A program made the translations under genes and the position numbers. Positions 34,964 to 45,377 of a stretch of DNA of 64,000 nucleotides are shown here, piece by piece (within the stretch, counting starts at the first letter, position 1; each line of letters starts with the position of its first letter). Source of the stretch: an uncultured Prevotella sp. (lineage in GTDB: Bacteria > Bacteroidota > Bacteroidia > Bacteroidales > Bacteroidaceae). The notes under the pieces are model-generated. The model ran no database searches. It was given only the letters and a program-made list of their open reading frames with translations, and was not told where the DNA came from. Location of the stretch: the NCBI GenBank assembly GCA_900322035.1, contig ONYL01000003.1, positions 17,808-81,807 of the forward strand. The letters run 5' to 3'.

Positions 34964-36628
34964 ATGAAGAAACTTCTATTTCCCCTGTTGCTGCTGTTGG
35001 CTTTGCCTCTGTCCGCGCAGACCGAAAAGCAGCACAATTTCAAGATAGCGAAAAACCTGGAGCTTTTCAATGATGTCTACCGCTATCTTGACGCCATGTA
35101 CGTCGACACGCTCGATGCCGACACCATCATCCCCATGGGCATCAACGCAATGCTCTCGGCCATGGATCCTTATACGGAGTTCTACCCGGAGGAAAACAAG
35201 AAAGACTTTCAACAGATGGTGGCTGGTAAATATGCGGGTATTGGTGCCATTATCCATCACAACTACAAGCTCGACCGCACGGTGATCTGGGAACCCTACG
35301 AGGGCATGCCTGCGGCTGAGGCCGGGCTGAAGCGAGGCGACATCATTCTCTCCATCGACGACGAGAGCATGATTGGCAAGTCCGACGACTACGTGAGCAG
35401 TCATTTGCGCGGGGAGCCGGGCACCTCGTTTGTGCTGAAGATCAAGCGTCCCACGACGGGTAAGACCATGAAAATGAAAATCACTCGGCGGGCTATTCAG
35501 ATGCCCACAATCGACTATGCCGGCGTGAAGGACAGCATAGGCTATATATCGCTCAACGGATTTACGGAGAACTGCGCGCGCGATATCCGCAACTATGTCA
35601 TCGACATGCGCAAACAGGGCGTCAAGGGACTGGTGCTCGACCTGCGCGACAACGGCGGCGGTCTGGAGGATGAGGCTGTGAAACTGGTCAACATCTTCAT
35701 TCCGCGTGGCAAAGTCGTCGTGACCAACCGTGGACAGTTGAAGCGGATGACGGTGGAGTTCCGTACTACCACCGAACCCGTCGACACGGTGATGCCCGTG
35801 GTGGTGCTCGTAAATGGCAACACGGCGTCGGCGAGCGAGATCACCTGCGGTGCCTTGCAGGATTACGACCGAGCAATTATTATGGGACAGCGCACTTTCG
35901 GCAAGGGCATTGTCCAAAGTACCGTGCCTTTGCAGTATAACTCCATGCTGAAGCTCACTACGGGTAAATATTATATTCCCAGCGGACGTTGCATCCAGGC
36001 TATTCGCTATACCCACGGACGTGGTGGAAAATGGCAGGAGGAAGTGCCCGACTCGCTGGCCAAGGTGTTTCACACCGCCAACGGGCGTGAGGTGCTCGAC
36101 AACAAGGGTATCAAACCCGATGTGGAGATCAAGCCCGACTCGCTGGCCAATATCACGGCCGCGCTCTTCAGTCTGATCGACTCCACCAACACCGTGCCGG
36201 AGTTTGAGCAGCAGTATGTAGCCAAACATCCCACCATTGCCCCGGCCGGTGAGTTTGAGCTGTCGGATGCCGACTATGAGGAATTCAAGCAACTCGTGCT
36301 GAAAAACAAGTTCAAGTACGACATGTATACCGAGCGCTATCTGAAAGAACTGAAGAAGCTCGCCCAGTTTGAAGGCTACTACGATGATGCCAAAGAGGAG
36401 TTTGCCGCCCTGGAGAAGAAGCTGGCCCACAATATTGGCCATGACCTGGACTACCATAAGGAGGAGATCAAGAATATGTTGGCTTCCGAAATCGTAGCTT
36501 GCTATTATTTCCAGCGCGGCGTGGAAGAAAATGGCCTCCGTCACGACAAGGTATACAAGGAGGCTGTACGGCTGATCAACCATCCGGCCGAATACAGCAA
36601 GTTGCTTCAGCCAAAGAAAGATAAATAG
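34964..36628 (+). CDS. S41-family C-terminal processing peptidase
   Basis: 554 residues with a signal peptide ending near LPLSAQ. A PDZ domain (about 85-170: YAGIGAIIHHNYKLDRTVIW; GLKRGDIILSIDDESMIGKS) is followed by the S41 catalytic part: IGYISLNGFTENCARDIRNY, LVLDLRDNGGGLEDEAVKLV, VNGNTASASEITCGALQDYD (nucleophilic Ser) and GQRTFGKGIVQSTVPL (catalytic Lys). The ~150-residue C-terminal extension is Lys/Glu-rich and typical of Bacteroidota. It acts in the periplasm, trimming C-termini of envelope proteins. Confidence 0.95.
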   Translation: MKKLLFPLLLLLALPLSAQTEKQHNFKIAKNLELFNDVYRYLDAMYVDTLDADTIIPMGINAMLSAMDPYTEFYPEENKKDFQQMVAGKYAGIGAIIHHNYKLDRTVIWEPYEGMPAAEAGLKRGDIILSIDDESMIGKSDDYVSSHLRGEPGTSFVLKIKRPTTGKTMKMKITRRAIQMPTIDYAGVKDSIGYISLNGFTENCARDIRNYVIDMRKQGVKGLVLDLRDNGGGLEDEAVKLVNIFIPRGKVVVTNRGQLKRMTVEFRTTTEPVDTVMPVVVLVNGNTASASEITCGALQDYDRAIIMGQRTFGKGIVQSTVPLQYNSMLKLTTGKYYIPSGRCIQAIRYTHGRGGKWQEEVPDSLAKVFHTANGREVLDNKGIKPDVEIKPDSLANITAALFSLIDSTNTVPEFEQQYVAKHPTIAPAGEFELSDADYEEFKQLVLKNKFKYDMYTERYLKELKKLAQFEGYYDDAKEEFAALEKKLAHNIGHDLDYHKEEIKNMLASEIVACYYFQRGVEENGLRHDKVYKEAVRLINHPAEYSKLLQPKKDK

Positions 36629-36671
36629 GTAAGAAGAAAAAATGCGGATCAAGCAATAAGGGGGCGACGGT

Positions 36672-37625
36672 TTACACGTTCGTCCCCTTCTTGCCTTCAT
36701 ATTGGTCGAGCACTTTTGCCATGCGTTCGCGTCCGATGGCAATGATACGCTCCGATTTGTCGTAGTCGAAACTGCCGTAGCGGCGCAGTGACAGGTCGAG
36801 AAGGATGTCGGGTGGTGTGAGCCGCAGGGATAGCTGGGCGTTCTGGTGGATCATGATGCTCGCCGTGCGGTTCAGCAGAGTGAAGTAGTTGAAGTCCGGG
36901 TTCATTCCTTCGGGCAGGATACGTCTCACCAGTCTCAGCCATCGTGACGATGCGATGCGTCTCGCCTCGGCCATCCGTTTCAGCGTCAGCTCTGCCTTGT
37001 AGTCGCGTCCGCACACGTTGACAGCCACGAGCAGGTCGCCTTCGTGGCGCATCACGCGGTTCAGCGGCAGCGGATTTGTCGTACCGCCGTCGATGAGAAT
37101 CTTCCCGCCCGTGCGCACGGGGGAGAAATAGGCGGGCAGTGATATACTTGCCCGGATAGCTCCGTAGAGGCTTCCGTGGGTGAACACTATCTCATGTCCG
37201 CTCTCCCAGTCGGTGGCTACGGCGGCGTAGGGAATGGGCAGGTCGTCGATGTCGCAGTCGGGAACCAGAGCCTTGAGTGCGTCGATGATCTTGTTTCCCC
37301 TCACCAAATGGTCGAGTGAGGGCGAATAGTCGGTGAGCTCGCGGATTCTCTGCTTGTCGATGGTTTTCATCCATTCGCGGTATTCTTTCAGATGACCGGT
37401 GGCATACATGCCTGCCACCAGTGCGCCCATCGATGTGCCGGCAATCGACTTGATGTGATAGCCACGCGCCTCCAACTCTTCGATGGCGCCGATATGAGCC
37501 AGGCCGCGCGCCCCGCCGCTCGACAGCACGAGGGCCACGTCTTTCTTGTTTCCTTGGATGTTCTTCACCAAGAATTCCTTGATCTCGGTGAACATCTTCA
37601 TGATGGCGACTTGTTTCTCGCTCAT
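36672..37625 (-). CDS. Patatin-like phospholipase
   Basis: 317 residues, no signal peptide. The oxyanion loop is SSGGARGLAHIGA (about 35-47), the nucleophile motif GTSMG (S65) and the catalytic Asp in ILIDGGTTNP (D179), the full patatin dyad. These enzymes hydrolyse acyl chains of phospholipids; bacterial members work in lipid turnover or membrane remodelling. The C-terminal ~120 residues are helical and less conserved. It is convergent with the S41 protease gene; a GC-rich hairpin region at about 36657-36690 separates them. Translation may start at MSEKQV (37625) or eight residues later. Confidence 0.94.
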   Translation of the reverse strand: MSEKQVAIMKMFTEIKEFLVKNIQGNKKDVALVLSSGGARGLAHIGAIEELEARGYHIKSIAGTSMGALVAGMYATGHLKEYREWMKTIDKQRIRELTDYSPSLDHLVRGNKIIDALKALVPDCDIDDLPIPYAAVATDWESGHEIVFTHGSLYGAIRASISLPAYFSPVRTGGKILIDGGTTNPLPLNRVMRHEGDLLVAVNVCGRDYKAELTLKRMAEARRIASSRWLRLVRRILPEGMNPDFNYFTLLNRTASIMIHQNAQLSLRLTPPDILLDLSLRRYGSFDYDKSERIIAIGRERMAKVLDQYEGKKGTNV

Positions 37626-37652
37626 GGCTTTGTAATTTTTCTGTTATGGCTG

Positions 37653-37660
37653 CAAAATTA
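37653..37660 (-). promoter_or_regulatory. -7 box TAATTTTG of the patatin gene
   Basis: Minus-strand consensus 27 bp before the ATG at 37625. Confidence 0.6.
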
Positions 37661-37840
37661 CGAAATTAATCATGAAGCGCAAAAACGTAGGGAGAGAAAG
37701 GAGAAATATAAAGAATGTTTTAGAAGGTCGATATTCGAGAATGTGGGTAATAGCAGCTTGCTGTCCATTGTCTTGTTATAGCCTTGGCGGGAAAAAGGCT
37801 CAGCTTGTGGTTCTTTGTGATTCTGTCACTTCCGCCAACT

Positions 37841-37884
37841 GGGTCCCCACCGGCCCGCATAAGGGTCCCCGCCGGCCCGCATAT
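37841..37884. repeat. Two tandem 22-bp GC-rich units
   Basis: GGGTCCCCRCCGGCCCGCAT plus two bases, twice, with one internal base difference. Confidence 0.7.
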
Positions 37885-38091
37885 GGCAGACGGCGGGATG
37901 GTATATGGCTCCCGTCGTGAACTCCCGTTGGTGGTGGCATGAGTGATTGGAAAAAGACCGGTCAATCCTTTGTCTGTCTTATGCCGGCTTTTGTTGAACG
38001 ACGGAGTGACAGACTCCGCCGCAAATGCGTCAAAATAAATGAAAGGAGAAAGAAAACCGTGCAAAAACTTGTAGGAATGCAGAAAAAACAG

Positions 38092-38099
38092 TAACTTTG
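38092..38099 (+). promoter_or_regulatory. Promoter of rimP-nusA-infB
   Basis: TAACTTTG -7 box with TTG at 38069-38071 (20 bp spacing). Confidence 0.75.
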
Positions 38100-38113
38100 C
38101 AGTGTTCAGTGGA

Positions 38114-38149
38114 ATGAGGGGCTCCGAGAGAGCTCCTCATTTTATTTTA
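38114..38149 (+). terminator. Leader terminator/attenuator before rimP
   Basis: ATGAGGGGCTC / GAGCTCCTCAT, 11-bp stem with one G-U pair, 5-nt loop, then TTTTATTTT. It stands between the operon promoter and rimP, so any transcript must pass it. This placement suggests attenuation, perhaps sensed by NusA itself. Confidence 0.75.
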
Positions 38150-38183
38150 ATAAGCTATTTAACTATAGTCAAAATCGTTACGT

Positions 38184-38651
38184 ATGATTGACAAGAACGT
38201 CGTAAAGAGTTTAGCAGAAGAGTGGTTGAAGGATAAGGAATATTTCCTTGTAGACGTGGACGTGACTCCCGACGACCGGATCGTCGTGGAGATCGACCAT
38301 GCCGACGGCGTATGGATCGAGGACTGTGCCGAACTGAGCCGTTACATAGAGAGCCATCTCAGCCGTGATGTGGAGGATTATGAGCTCGAAGTGGGATCGG
38401 CAGGATTGGGTCAGCCTTTCAAGGTGGCGCAGCAATACGTCAACTGTATCGGCAAGAAAGTTGAGGTGCTCACCGCCGAAGGCAAAAAGGTGCGCGGCAT
38501 TCTGAAAAGCGTCGACGGCACGAAGTTCGTTGTCACCGTGAAGGAGAAAGTCAAGGTGGAAGGCAAGAAACGCCCTCAGATGATGGACGTCGACTATACC
38601 TTTGACATGAATGAAGTGAAATATACAAAATATCAAATAAGTTTCAAATAA
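38184..38651 (+). CDS. rimP: Ribosome maturation factor RimP
   Basis: 155 residues, usual length. RimP_N signatures are WLKDKEYFLVDVDVTPDDRI and VVEIDHADGVWIEDCAELSR, then the S-LGxPF equivalent VGSAGLGQPFKVAQQYVNCI and a C-terminal SH3-like part (GKKVEVLTAEGKKVRGILKS). RimP binds the 30S precursor during assembly in the cytoplasm. The order rimP-nusA-infB is the conserved operon; nusA starts 3 bp after the stop codon. Confidence 0.96.
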   Translation: MIDKNVVKSLAEEWLKDKEYFLVDVDVTPDDRIVVEIDHADGVWIEDCAELSRYIESHLSRDVEDYELEVGSAGLGQPFKVAQQYVNCIGKKVEVLTAEGKKVRGILKSVDGTKFVVTVKEKVKVEGKKRPQMMDVDYTFDMNEVKYTKYQISFK

Positions 38652-38654
38652 GCT

Positions 38655-39926
38655 ATGGCAGCAAAGAAAGTGGAAGAGTCGATGAGCATGCTCGACTCCT
38701 TCAAAGAATTCAATAAAGAGAAGAAGATCGACCAGGCAACCCTGACGAGTGTCTTGGAGGAAAGCTTCCGCAATGTGCTCGCGAAAATCTATGGCTCCGA
38801 CGACCATTTCACGGTGATCGTGAACCCCGACAAGGGCGACTGCGAGATCTACCGCAACCGTACGGTGGTGGAGGATGGCAATGTGGAAGACGACAATACG
38901 CAAATCAGCCTCACCGATGCCCGCAAGATAGAACCCGACTATGAGGTGGGCGAGGAGGTGACCGAACCCGTTAAATTCTCCGACTTTGGCCGCCGTGCCA
39001 TCCTCAACCTGCGTCAGACGTTAGCTTCCAAGATTCTGGAACTCGAACACGACGCTCTCTATAATGAATATAAAGACCGCGTGGGGGAGATCATCTCCGG
39101 CGAAGTCTATCAGGTGTGGAAGCGCGAGATCCTCGTTGTCGACGATAAGAACAACGAGCTCACCCTTCCCAAGAGCGAGCAGATTCCCACCGACAACTAT
39201 CATAAGGGCGACGCGATCCGTGCTGTCGTGGAGCGCGTGACCAACGATAACAACAACCCCAAGATCATCATCTCCCGCACCAGCCCCGCCTTCCTCAAGG
39301 CTCTGCTCGAACAGGAAGTGCCAGAGATTGCCGATGGACAGATCGTGATCCACAAGGTGGTGCGCATCCCCGGCGAGCGTGCCAAGGTGGCTGTGGAGAG
39401 CTTCAACGACCGCATCGACCCCGTGGGTGCCTGTGTGGGTGTGCGCGGCAGCCGTGTGCACGGCATCGTGCATGAGCTCAACAACGAGAGCATTGATGTG
39501 GTGACCTGGACCACCAACCCCGTGCTCTTCATCCAGCGCGCGTTGAATCCGGCAAAAGTGAGCTACATCAATCTCGACGAGGCCAACAAGAAGGCTGATG
39601 CCTATCTGAAACCCGAAGAAGTGAGCCTCGCCATCGGACGCCGTGGCGCCAATATCAAGCTGGCCAGCATGCTGACCGACTATACCATCGATGTCTACCG
39701 CGACGTGCCGCAAGACCAGGCCAATGAGGTCGACGATGTCTATCTCGACGAGTTCCGCGACGTGATCGACGGTTGGGTGATCGATGCCATCAAGGGTATT
39801 GGTCTGGACACAGCCCGCCAGGTGCTCGATGCTCCCCGCGACATGCTTGTGGAGAAGGCCGACCTTGAGGAGGAAACTGTAGACTATGTGTTGAAGGTGC
39901 TCCGCCAGGAGTTTGAGAAGTCCTGA
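38655..39926 (+). CDS. nusA: Transcription elongation/termination factor NusA
   Basis: 423 residues. The N-terminal RNA-polymerase-binding domain is followed by an S1 domain (about 138-200: GEIISGEVYQVWKREILVVD) and two KH domains (IPGERAKVAVESFNDRIDPV then GACVGVRGSRVHGIVHELN; EVSLAIGRRGANIKLASML). The C-terminal acidic repeats of E. coli NusA are replaced by a short tail (GIGLDTARQVLDAPRDML), the usual Bacteroidota length. NusA regulates pausing, termination and antitermination; the hairpin upstream of rimP may be one of its targets. Confidence 0.97.
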   Translation: MAAKKVEESMSMLDSFKEFNKEKKIDQATLTSVLEESFRNVLAKIYGSDDHFTVIVNPDKGDCEIYRNRTVVEDGNVEDDNTQISLTDARKIEPDYEVGEEVTEPVKFSDFGRRAILNLRQTLASKILELEHDALYNEYKDRVGEIISGEVYQVWKREILVVDDKNNELTLPKSEQIPTDNYHKGDAIRAVVERVTNDNNNPKIIISRTSPAFLKALLEQEVPEIADGQIVIHKVVRIPGERAKVAVESFNDRIDPVGACVGVRGSRVHGIVHELNNESIDVVTWTTNPVLFIQRALNPAKVSYINLDEANKKADAYLKPEEVSLAIGRRGANIKLASMLTDYTIDVYRDVPQDQANEVDDVYLDEFRDVIDGWVIDAIKGIGLDTARQVLDAPRDMLVEKADLEEETVDYVLKVLRQEFEKS

Positions 39927-39997
39927 CCATCCGGTGACGCCGCCTATAGGGAACTCCAAGAAAGAAAACAAAGAACAATAAGACAAAAACGTATTAG

Positions 39998-42805
39998 ATG
40001 AGTGTCAGATTAAATAAAGCACTAAGTGATTTTAACATAGGACTTCAAACGGCAGTTGATTTCCTGAAAAAGAAATACAATCTCAGTGAAGACTTGGAAT
40101 CTACATCCAAGATCACTGAAGATCAGTATCATGCCCTTGAGGTGGCGTTTAAGAAAGACGCTGAAACGCGCAGCAAAGCCGATCAGCTGATTTCTAACAA
40201 GAAGAAGGACAAGCGCCGCCCGAAGCCTCAGCGGCCTCAGGCCGCTCCCACGACGGAGATTCCGCGCGTGAAGGTGGTTGGCCACATCGACTTGAGCCAG
40301 TTGGAGGCCAAACCTTCACAAAGCAGTGCACAGAGCAAGGCTGCCGCTGCCGTCGGCAATGCCAAGCCCGCACAGCCCCAATCCAAACCGCAGACCGCTC
40401 AGGCTCCTGCCCAGCCCAAACCTCAGCAGGCACCAGTGGAACAGCCTAAGCCCCAGCCTAAGGCGCAATCCAAGCCTCAGCCGCAGGCCGCCCAGCCGGC
40501 ATCCCAAACCGCCCAGCAGCCAGCACCTGAAACGAAGGCGGAAACCGCTCAGCAGCCGTCGGTGTTCAAGACGAAGATCGAGCAGGATCTGCAAAACGCG
40601 CCCAAGTTGAAGGTGATGGGAAAAATCGACCTCAGCGCCCTCAACCAAAGTACGCGCCCCAAGAAAAAGTCGAAGGACGAGCGCAGAAAAGAGCGTGAGG
40701 AGAAAAACCAGCAGCATACCGGCGACCGCAAGAAACGCAAGCGCATCAACAGCGACCGCGTGGACATCAACGCTGTCGTTGACCAAATGGACAAGCAAGG
40801 CGGCAATAAGAACAAGAACAAAGGCAACAATAATCAGGGCAACAACAACCAAGGTGGCGGAAAGAAGAAAAACAAACGTCCGCAGAAGCCTTTGGAGGTA
40901 AATGAGGAGGATGTGTCGCGCCAGGTGAAGGAGACTCTCGCCCGTCTGACCAACAAGCAGAACTTCAACAAGAAGGGTGCCAAGTATCGCCGCGAGAAGC
41001 GTGAGGCAGTGCAGGAAAGGATGAACGAGCAGGCTTCAGAGGCCAACAAGCAGAGCAAGACGCTGAAGCTGACCGAGTTTGTTACCGTGTCGGAATTGGC
41101 CACGATGATGAACGTGAGCGTCAACAAGGTCATCGGAACCCTTATGGGCGTTGGCATCATGGTGTCTATCAACCAGCGTCTCGACGCCGAGACCATCAAC
41201 CTTGTGGCCGAAGAGTTCGGCTTCAAGACCGAATATGTCAGTGCCGAAGTGCAGGAGGCCGTCAGCGAGGAGCCCGACGATGAGGCCGACCTCGTGAGCC
41301 GTCCGCCTATCGTTACGGTGATGGGCCATGTAGACCACGGTAAGACTTCGCTCCTCGACCATATCCGCAACACCAACGTGATTGCCGGCGAGGCCGGAGG
41401 CATCACCCAGCACATTGGTGCCTACAGCGTGACTCTGAAGAACGGGCGCAAGGTGACCTTCCTCGACACGCCCGGTCATGAGGCTTTCACCGCCATGCGT
41501 GCCCGTGGTGCGCAGGTGACGGATATTGCCATCATCATCATCGCCGCCGACGACAGCGTGATGCCCACCACCAAGGAGGCTATCGCCCATGCCCAGGCAG
41601 CTGGCGTGCCGATGGTGTTTGCCATCAACAAGATTGATAAGCCGGGAGCCAATCCCGATAAGATACGTGAGGACCTGGCCAATATGAATCTCCTCGTGGA
41701 GGACTGGGGCGGTAAATACCAGTGCCAGGAGATTTCGGCCAAGAAAGGCATTGGCGTGGATGAGCTCATGGAGAAAGTGCTCCTCGAAGCCGATATGCTC
41801 GACCTCAAGGCCAACCCCAACCGCAAGGGTACGGGTACGGTCATCGAGTCGTCGCTCGACAAGGGGCGTGGCTATGTCAGCACCGTGCTCGTAAGCAACG
41901 GAACGCTCCATCAGGGCGACATCGTGATTGCCGGTACAAGCTGGGGCCGCATCAAGGCCATGTTCAATGAGCGCAACCAGCGCATCGACAACGCCGGGCC
42001 GTCCACGCCGGCCATCATCCTCGGTCTCAACGGTGCTCCTACAGCCGGCGACACCTTCCACGTGCTGGACACCGAGCAGGAAGCCCGCGAGATAGCCACC
42101 AAGCGAGAGCAGCTGCAGCGTGAGCAGGGGCTGCGTACACAGCAGCGCCTGACTTTGGGCGACATCTCACGTCGTATTGCCAAGGGCGAGTTCCACGAAC
42201 TCAACATCATCGTCAAGGGCGACGTGGACGGCTCCGTGGAGGCACTCAGCGACTCGTTCATCAAGCTTTCTACCGACAAGGTGAAAGTGAACGTCATCTA
42301 CAAGGCCGTGGGCCAGATCTCCGAGAGCGACGTGACGCTTGCCGACGCTTCCGATGCCCTCATCATTGGCTTCCAGGTTCGTCCCTCAGCCGCAGCCCGA
42401 AAGCTTGCCGATACCTGTGGTGTGGAGATCAACACCTATTCTGTCATCTACGATGCCATCGACGATGTGAAGTCGGCTATGGTGGGTATGCTCGACAAGG
42501 TGAAGAAAGAGATCATTACCGGTCAGGCCGAAGTGCGTCAGGTGTTCAAGATATCCAAAGTGGGCACCGTTGCGGGATGTATGGTTACTGAAGGCAAGAT
42601 CCACAATAAAGACAAGGTGCGTGTCATCCGCGACGGTATTGTTGTCAGGACCTGCGAGATGGGCGCGCTCAAGCGTTACAAGGACGACGTGAAAGAGGTG
42701 CCTACGGGTATGGACTGCGGTATCAGCCTTGTCAACTACAACGACATCCAGGAAGGCGACATCCTCGAGACATTCACAGAGATTGAGGTGGAGCAGAAAC
42801 TTTGA
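39998..42805 (+). CDS. infB: Translation initiation factor IF-2
   Basis: 935 residues. A long variable N-terminus (about 60-330) is rich in Gln, Pro, Ala, Lys and Asn with poly-Asn/Gly patches. The GTPase domain carries [13 protein letters not shown] (G1, near 443), [20 protein letters not shown] (G3) and [13 protein letters not shown] (G4). The C-terminal domains end ...[13 protein letters not shown]-2 brings initiator tRNA to the 30S subunit. It is the third gene of the rimP-nusA-infB operon, 71 bp after nusA. Confidence 0.98.
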   Translation: MSVRLNKALSDFNIGLQTAVDFLKKKYNLSEDLESTSKITEDQYHALEVAFKKDAETRSKADQLISNKKKDKRRPKPQRPQAAPTTEIPRVKVVGHIDLSQLEAKPSQSSAQSKAAAAVGNAKPAQPQSKPQTAQAPAQPKPQQAPVEQPKPQPKAQSKPQPQAAQPASQTAQQPAPETKAETAQQPSVFKTKIEQDLQNAPKLKVMGKIDLSALNQSTRPKKKSKDERRKEREEKNQQHTGDRKKRKRINSDRVDINAVVDQMDKQGGNKNKNKGNNNQGNNNQGGGKKKNKRPQKPLEVNEEDVSRQVKETLARLTNKQNFNKKGAKYRREKREAVQERMNEQASEANKQSKTLKLTEFVTVSELATMMNVSVNKVIGTLMGVGIMVSINQRLDAETINLVAEEFGFKTEYVSAEVQEAVSEEPDDEADLVSRPPIVTVMGHVDHGKTSLLDHIRNTNVIAGEAGGITQHIGAYSVTLKNGRKVTFLDTPGHEAFTAMRARGAQVTDIAIIIIAADDSVMPTTKEAIAHAQAAGVPMVFAINKIDKPGANPDKIREDLANMNLLVEDWGGKYQCQEISAKKGIGVDELMEKVLLEADMLDLKANPNRKGTGTVIESSLDKGRGYVSTVLVSNGTLHQGDIVIAGTSWGRIKAMFNERNQRIDNAGPSTPAIILGLNGAPTAGDTFHVLDTEQEAREIATKREQLQREQGLRTQQRLTLGDISRRIAKGEFHELNIIVKGDVDGSVEALSDSFIKLSTDKVKVNVIYKAVGQISESDVTLADASDALIIGFQVRPSAAARKLADTCGVEINTYSVIYDAIDDVKSAMVGMLDKVKKEIITGQAEVRQVFKISKVGTVAGCMVTEGKIHNKDKVRVIRDGIVVRTCEMGALKRYKDDVKEVPTGMDCGISLVNYNDIQEGDILETFTEIEVEQKL

Positions 42806-42847
42806 TGTTCTGTTCCCCATCCTCTTCCAACAGGACGACAAAGGGTC

Positions 42848-42879
42848 GGGAACGGATTGCTCCGCTTCCGGCCTTTTTT
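42848..42879 (+). terminator. Terminator after infB
   Basis: GGAACGGA / TCCGCTTCC (one bulge), followed by GGCCTTTTTTG. Confidence 0.7.
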
Positions 42880-42927
42880 GCAAGACGGAATGGCTCCGTG
42901 GCATGCCTTTTGCTAATAACTAATTAT

Positions 42928-44385
42928 ATGGAACTAAAGGTAAACGAAAAAGATAAAAACGAATATGTGAAGAAGGTGGCGCATAAAAAGTATGAATATG
43001 GCTTCACCACCGACGTTCACACAGATATCATCCCCCGTGGACTCAACGAGGACGTGGTGAGGCTTATCTCCCAAAAGAAGGGTGAGCCTGAATGGCTCCT
43101 CGATTTTCGGTTGAAAGCCTACCGCCACTGGCTCACAATGGAGCAACCCAACTGGGGACATGTGCATGTGCCGGAAATTGATTTCCAGGCTATCTCTTAT
43201 TATGCCGATCCCTTGGCCAAGAAACCCAAGAATAAGGAAATAGATCCAGAACTTGAGAAAACGTTCGACAAACTGGGCATCCCCCTTGAGGAGCGTCTTG
43301 CCTTGAGCGGCACGGCTGTCGACGCCGTGATGGACTCCGTGTCGGTGAAGACCACCTTCAAGGAGAAACTGGCCGAGAAGGGCATCATCTTCTCATCTAT
43401 CGGTGAGGCAGTGAAGAATTATCCCGATCTGGTGCGCCAGTATCTGGGATCCGTGGTGCCTTATGGCGACAACTTCTTTGCAGCCCTCAACTCGGCAGTG
43501 TTTAGCGACGGCTCCTTCGTCTATATCCCCAAGGGAGTGCGCTGCCCAATGGAACTGAGCAGTTATTTCCGCATCAACGCCCGCAATACCGGACAGTTTG
43601 AGCGTACGCTCATCGTGGCCGACGACGATGCCTACGTGAGCTATCTTGAGGGATGCACGGCACCCATGCGCGACGAGAACCAACTTCATGCCGCTGTGGT
43701 GGAGATTGTGGTGATGAACAACGCTGAGGTGAAATATTCCACCGTGCAAAACTGGTATCCCGGAGATGAGCATGGCAAGGGTGGAGTGCTCAATCTGGTG
43801 ACCAAGCGCGGCGACTGCCGGGGTGTCAACTCCAAGCTCTCCTGGACACAGGTGGAGACGGGATCGGCCATCACGTGGAAATATCCCTCGTGTGTTTTGC
43901 GTGGCGACAACAGCCAGGCAGAGTTCTACTCCGTGGCCGTGACCAACAACTATCAGGAGGCCGACACGGGAACGAAGATGATCCACATGGGAAAGAACAC
44001 CAAGTCGACGATCATCTCCAAGGGTATCAGTGCCGGACACTCGCAAAACTCCTATCGCGGACTGGTCAGGGCCACGGCCAATGCCGACAACGCACGCAAC
44101 TATTCCTCGTGCGACTCTCTGCTGTTGGGGTCCGACTGCGGTGCCCACACCTTCCCCTATATGGACATCCACAACGAAACGGCCATCGTGGAGCATGAGG
44201 CCACGACATCAAAGATCAGTGAGGACCAGCTCTTCTACTGCAACCAGCGCGGCATTCCCATGGAGGAGGCTGTGGGGCTGATCGTCAACGGCTATGCCAA
44301 GGATGTGCTCAACAAGCTGCCCATGGAGTTCGCCGTCGAGGCCCAGAAGCTGCTCAGCGTATCGCTTGAAGGAACAGTTGGCTAA
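42928..44385 (+). CDS. sufB: Fe-S cluster assembly scaffold SufB
   Basis: 485 residues from the ATG at 42928; an upstream extension reads through the infB terminator and is rejected. Conserved blocks are [75 protein letters not shown] and [20 protein letters not shown], ending [20 protein letters not shown]. SufB forms the scaffold with SufC and SufD and receives sulfur from SufS. It is the first gene of sufBCDS; a 171-bp gap precedes sufC. Confidence 0.97.
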   Translation: MELKVNEKDKNEYVKKVAHKKYEYGFTTDVHTDIIPRGLNEDVVRLISQKKGEPEWLLDFRLKAYRHWLTMEQPNWGHVHVPEIDFQAISYYADPLAKKPKNKEIDPELEKTFDKLGIPLEERLALSGTAVDAVMDSVSVKTTFKEKLAEKGIIFSSIGEAVKNYPDLVRQYLGSVVPYGDNFFAALNSAVFSDGSFVYIPKGVRCPMELSSYFRINARNTGQFERTLIVADDDAYVSYLEGCTAPMRDENQLHAAVVEIVVMNNAEVKYSTVQNWYPGDEHGKGGVLNLVTKRGDCRGVNSKLSWTQVETGSAITWKYPSCVLRGDNSQAEFYSVAVTNNYQEADTGTKMIHMGKNTKSTIISKGISAGHSQNSYRGLVRATANADNARNYSSCDSLLLGSDCGAHTFPYMDIHNETAIVEHEATTSKISEDQLFYCNQRGIPMEEAVGLIVNGYAKDVLNKLPMEFAVEAQKLLSVSLEGTVG

Positions 44386-44556
44386 TAAAGAAAATTGGTT
44401 GTCTATTAATATTATCTTAATTTGGAGTATGGCGATATAAGAGTTGTTTGTAAATGTCTTGCAAATTCTCAGCGGCATGGTGACCTAAACCAATTATTTG
44501 GCTTAATGTTTGGCGGTCTCCAACTCCTATCTCCTAACTCCTAACTTATAAAACTT

Positions 44557-45321
44557 ATGTTAGAAGTAAAGAATTTACATGCCTCTATCGCAGGCAAAGA
44601 AATATTGAAAGGCATCGACCTCACGGTTAAGGACGGTGAGATACATGCCATTATGGGCCCGAACGGTTCGGGCAAGTCTACACTCAGCGCCGTCCTCACC
44701 GGCAACCCTCTCTATACCGTCACTGAGGGTGAGGCCATATTTAATGGCAAGAATCTCTTGGATATGAAACCTGAGGACCGCGCCCACGAAGGACTCTTCC
44801 TCTCTTTTCAGTATCCTGTTGAGATTCCCGGCGTGAGTATGACCAATTTCATGAAGGCTGCCGTCAACGCCAAGCGCAAGTATGAGGGTAAGGAGCCGCT
44901 CAAGGCAGCTGACTTCCTCAAGCTCATGCGTGAGAAGCGCCAGTTGGTGGAACTCGACTCCAAGCTCGCCCACCGTTCCGTCAACGAGGGATTCTCGGGC
45001 GGTGAGAAGAAACGCAATGAGATCTTCCAGATGGCGGTGCTGGAACCCAAACTCAGTATTCTCGATGAGACCGACTCCGGACTTGACGTCGATGCCATGC
45101 GTATCGTGGCCGATGGCGTGAACAAGATGCACACGCCCGAGACTTCCTACATCGTCATCACCCACTATGAGCGGCTGCTCGACATGATCAAGCCCGACGT
45201 GGTGCATGTGCTCTACAATGGACGCATTGTCAAGACGGGCGGACCTGAGCTGGCACGCGAGATAGAGAAGAACGGCTACGACCAGATCAAGGCTGAGGCC
45301 GACGCCAAATACGGGAAATAA
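44557..45321 (+). CDS. sufC: Fe-S cluster assembly ATPase SufC
   Basis: 254 residues, an ABC ATPase without membrane part. Walker A GPNGSGKST (34-42), Q-loop SFQYPVEIPG, signature FSGGEKKRNEI, Walker B LSILDETDSGLDVDAMR and a switch His in VITHYERLL. It drives conformational change of the SufBD scaffold. sufD begins 56 bp later. Confidence 0.97.
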   Translation: MLEVKNLHASIAGKEILKGIDLTVKDGEIHAIMGPNGSGKSTLSAVLTGNPLYTVTEGEAIFNGKNLLDMKPEDRAHEGLFLSFQYPVEIPGVSMTNFMKAAVNAKRKYEGKEPLKAADFLKLMREKRQLVELDSKLAHRSVNEGFSGGEKKRNEIFQMAVLEPKLSILDETDSGLDVDAMRIVADGVNKMHTPETSYIVITHYERLLDMIKPDVVHVLYNGRIVKTGGPELAREIEKNGYDQIKAEADAKYGK

Positions 45322-45377
45322 GTGCGGAGAACTTTGGTTTTATCCGCGCAAACTCCCCAATCTTTAAATTCAAAGTT

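Larger units (their letters stand above)
37661..38183. other. Gap upstream of rimP
   Basis: No credible gene. Includes two tandem 22-bp GC-rich units at 37841-37884, the rimP promoter and a leader hairpin. Short frames here show no coding pattern. Confidence 0.5.

Noticed and set aside
34976-36742. 588-residue minus-strand frame across the S41 protease
   Set aside because: Antisense to a protein with an intact PDZ and S41 site; no homology-like motifs.
37672-37920. Short plus-strand frame before rimP
   Set aside because: Crosses the GC-rich tandem repeat, has no ribosome site or conserved pattern, and the base use is not coding-like.
40316-40852. Leu/Gly-rich minus-strand frame in infB
   Set aside because: Mirror of the Gln/Pro/Lys-rich IF-2 N-terminus; low complexity only.
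42802-42927. N-terminal extension of SufB from 42802
   Set aside because: It overlaps the infB end and its terminator; the ATG at 42928 gives a normal SufB.
44386-44556. Possible separate promoter before sufC
   Set aside because: No TAnnTTTG match was found; the gap may be a simple operon spacer.
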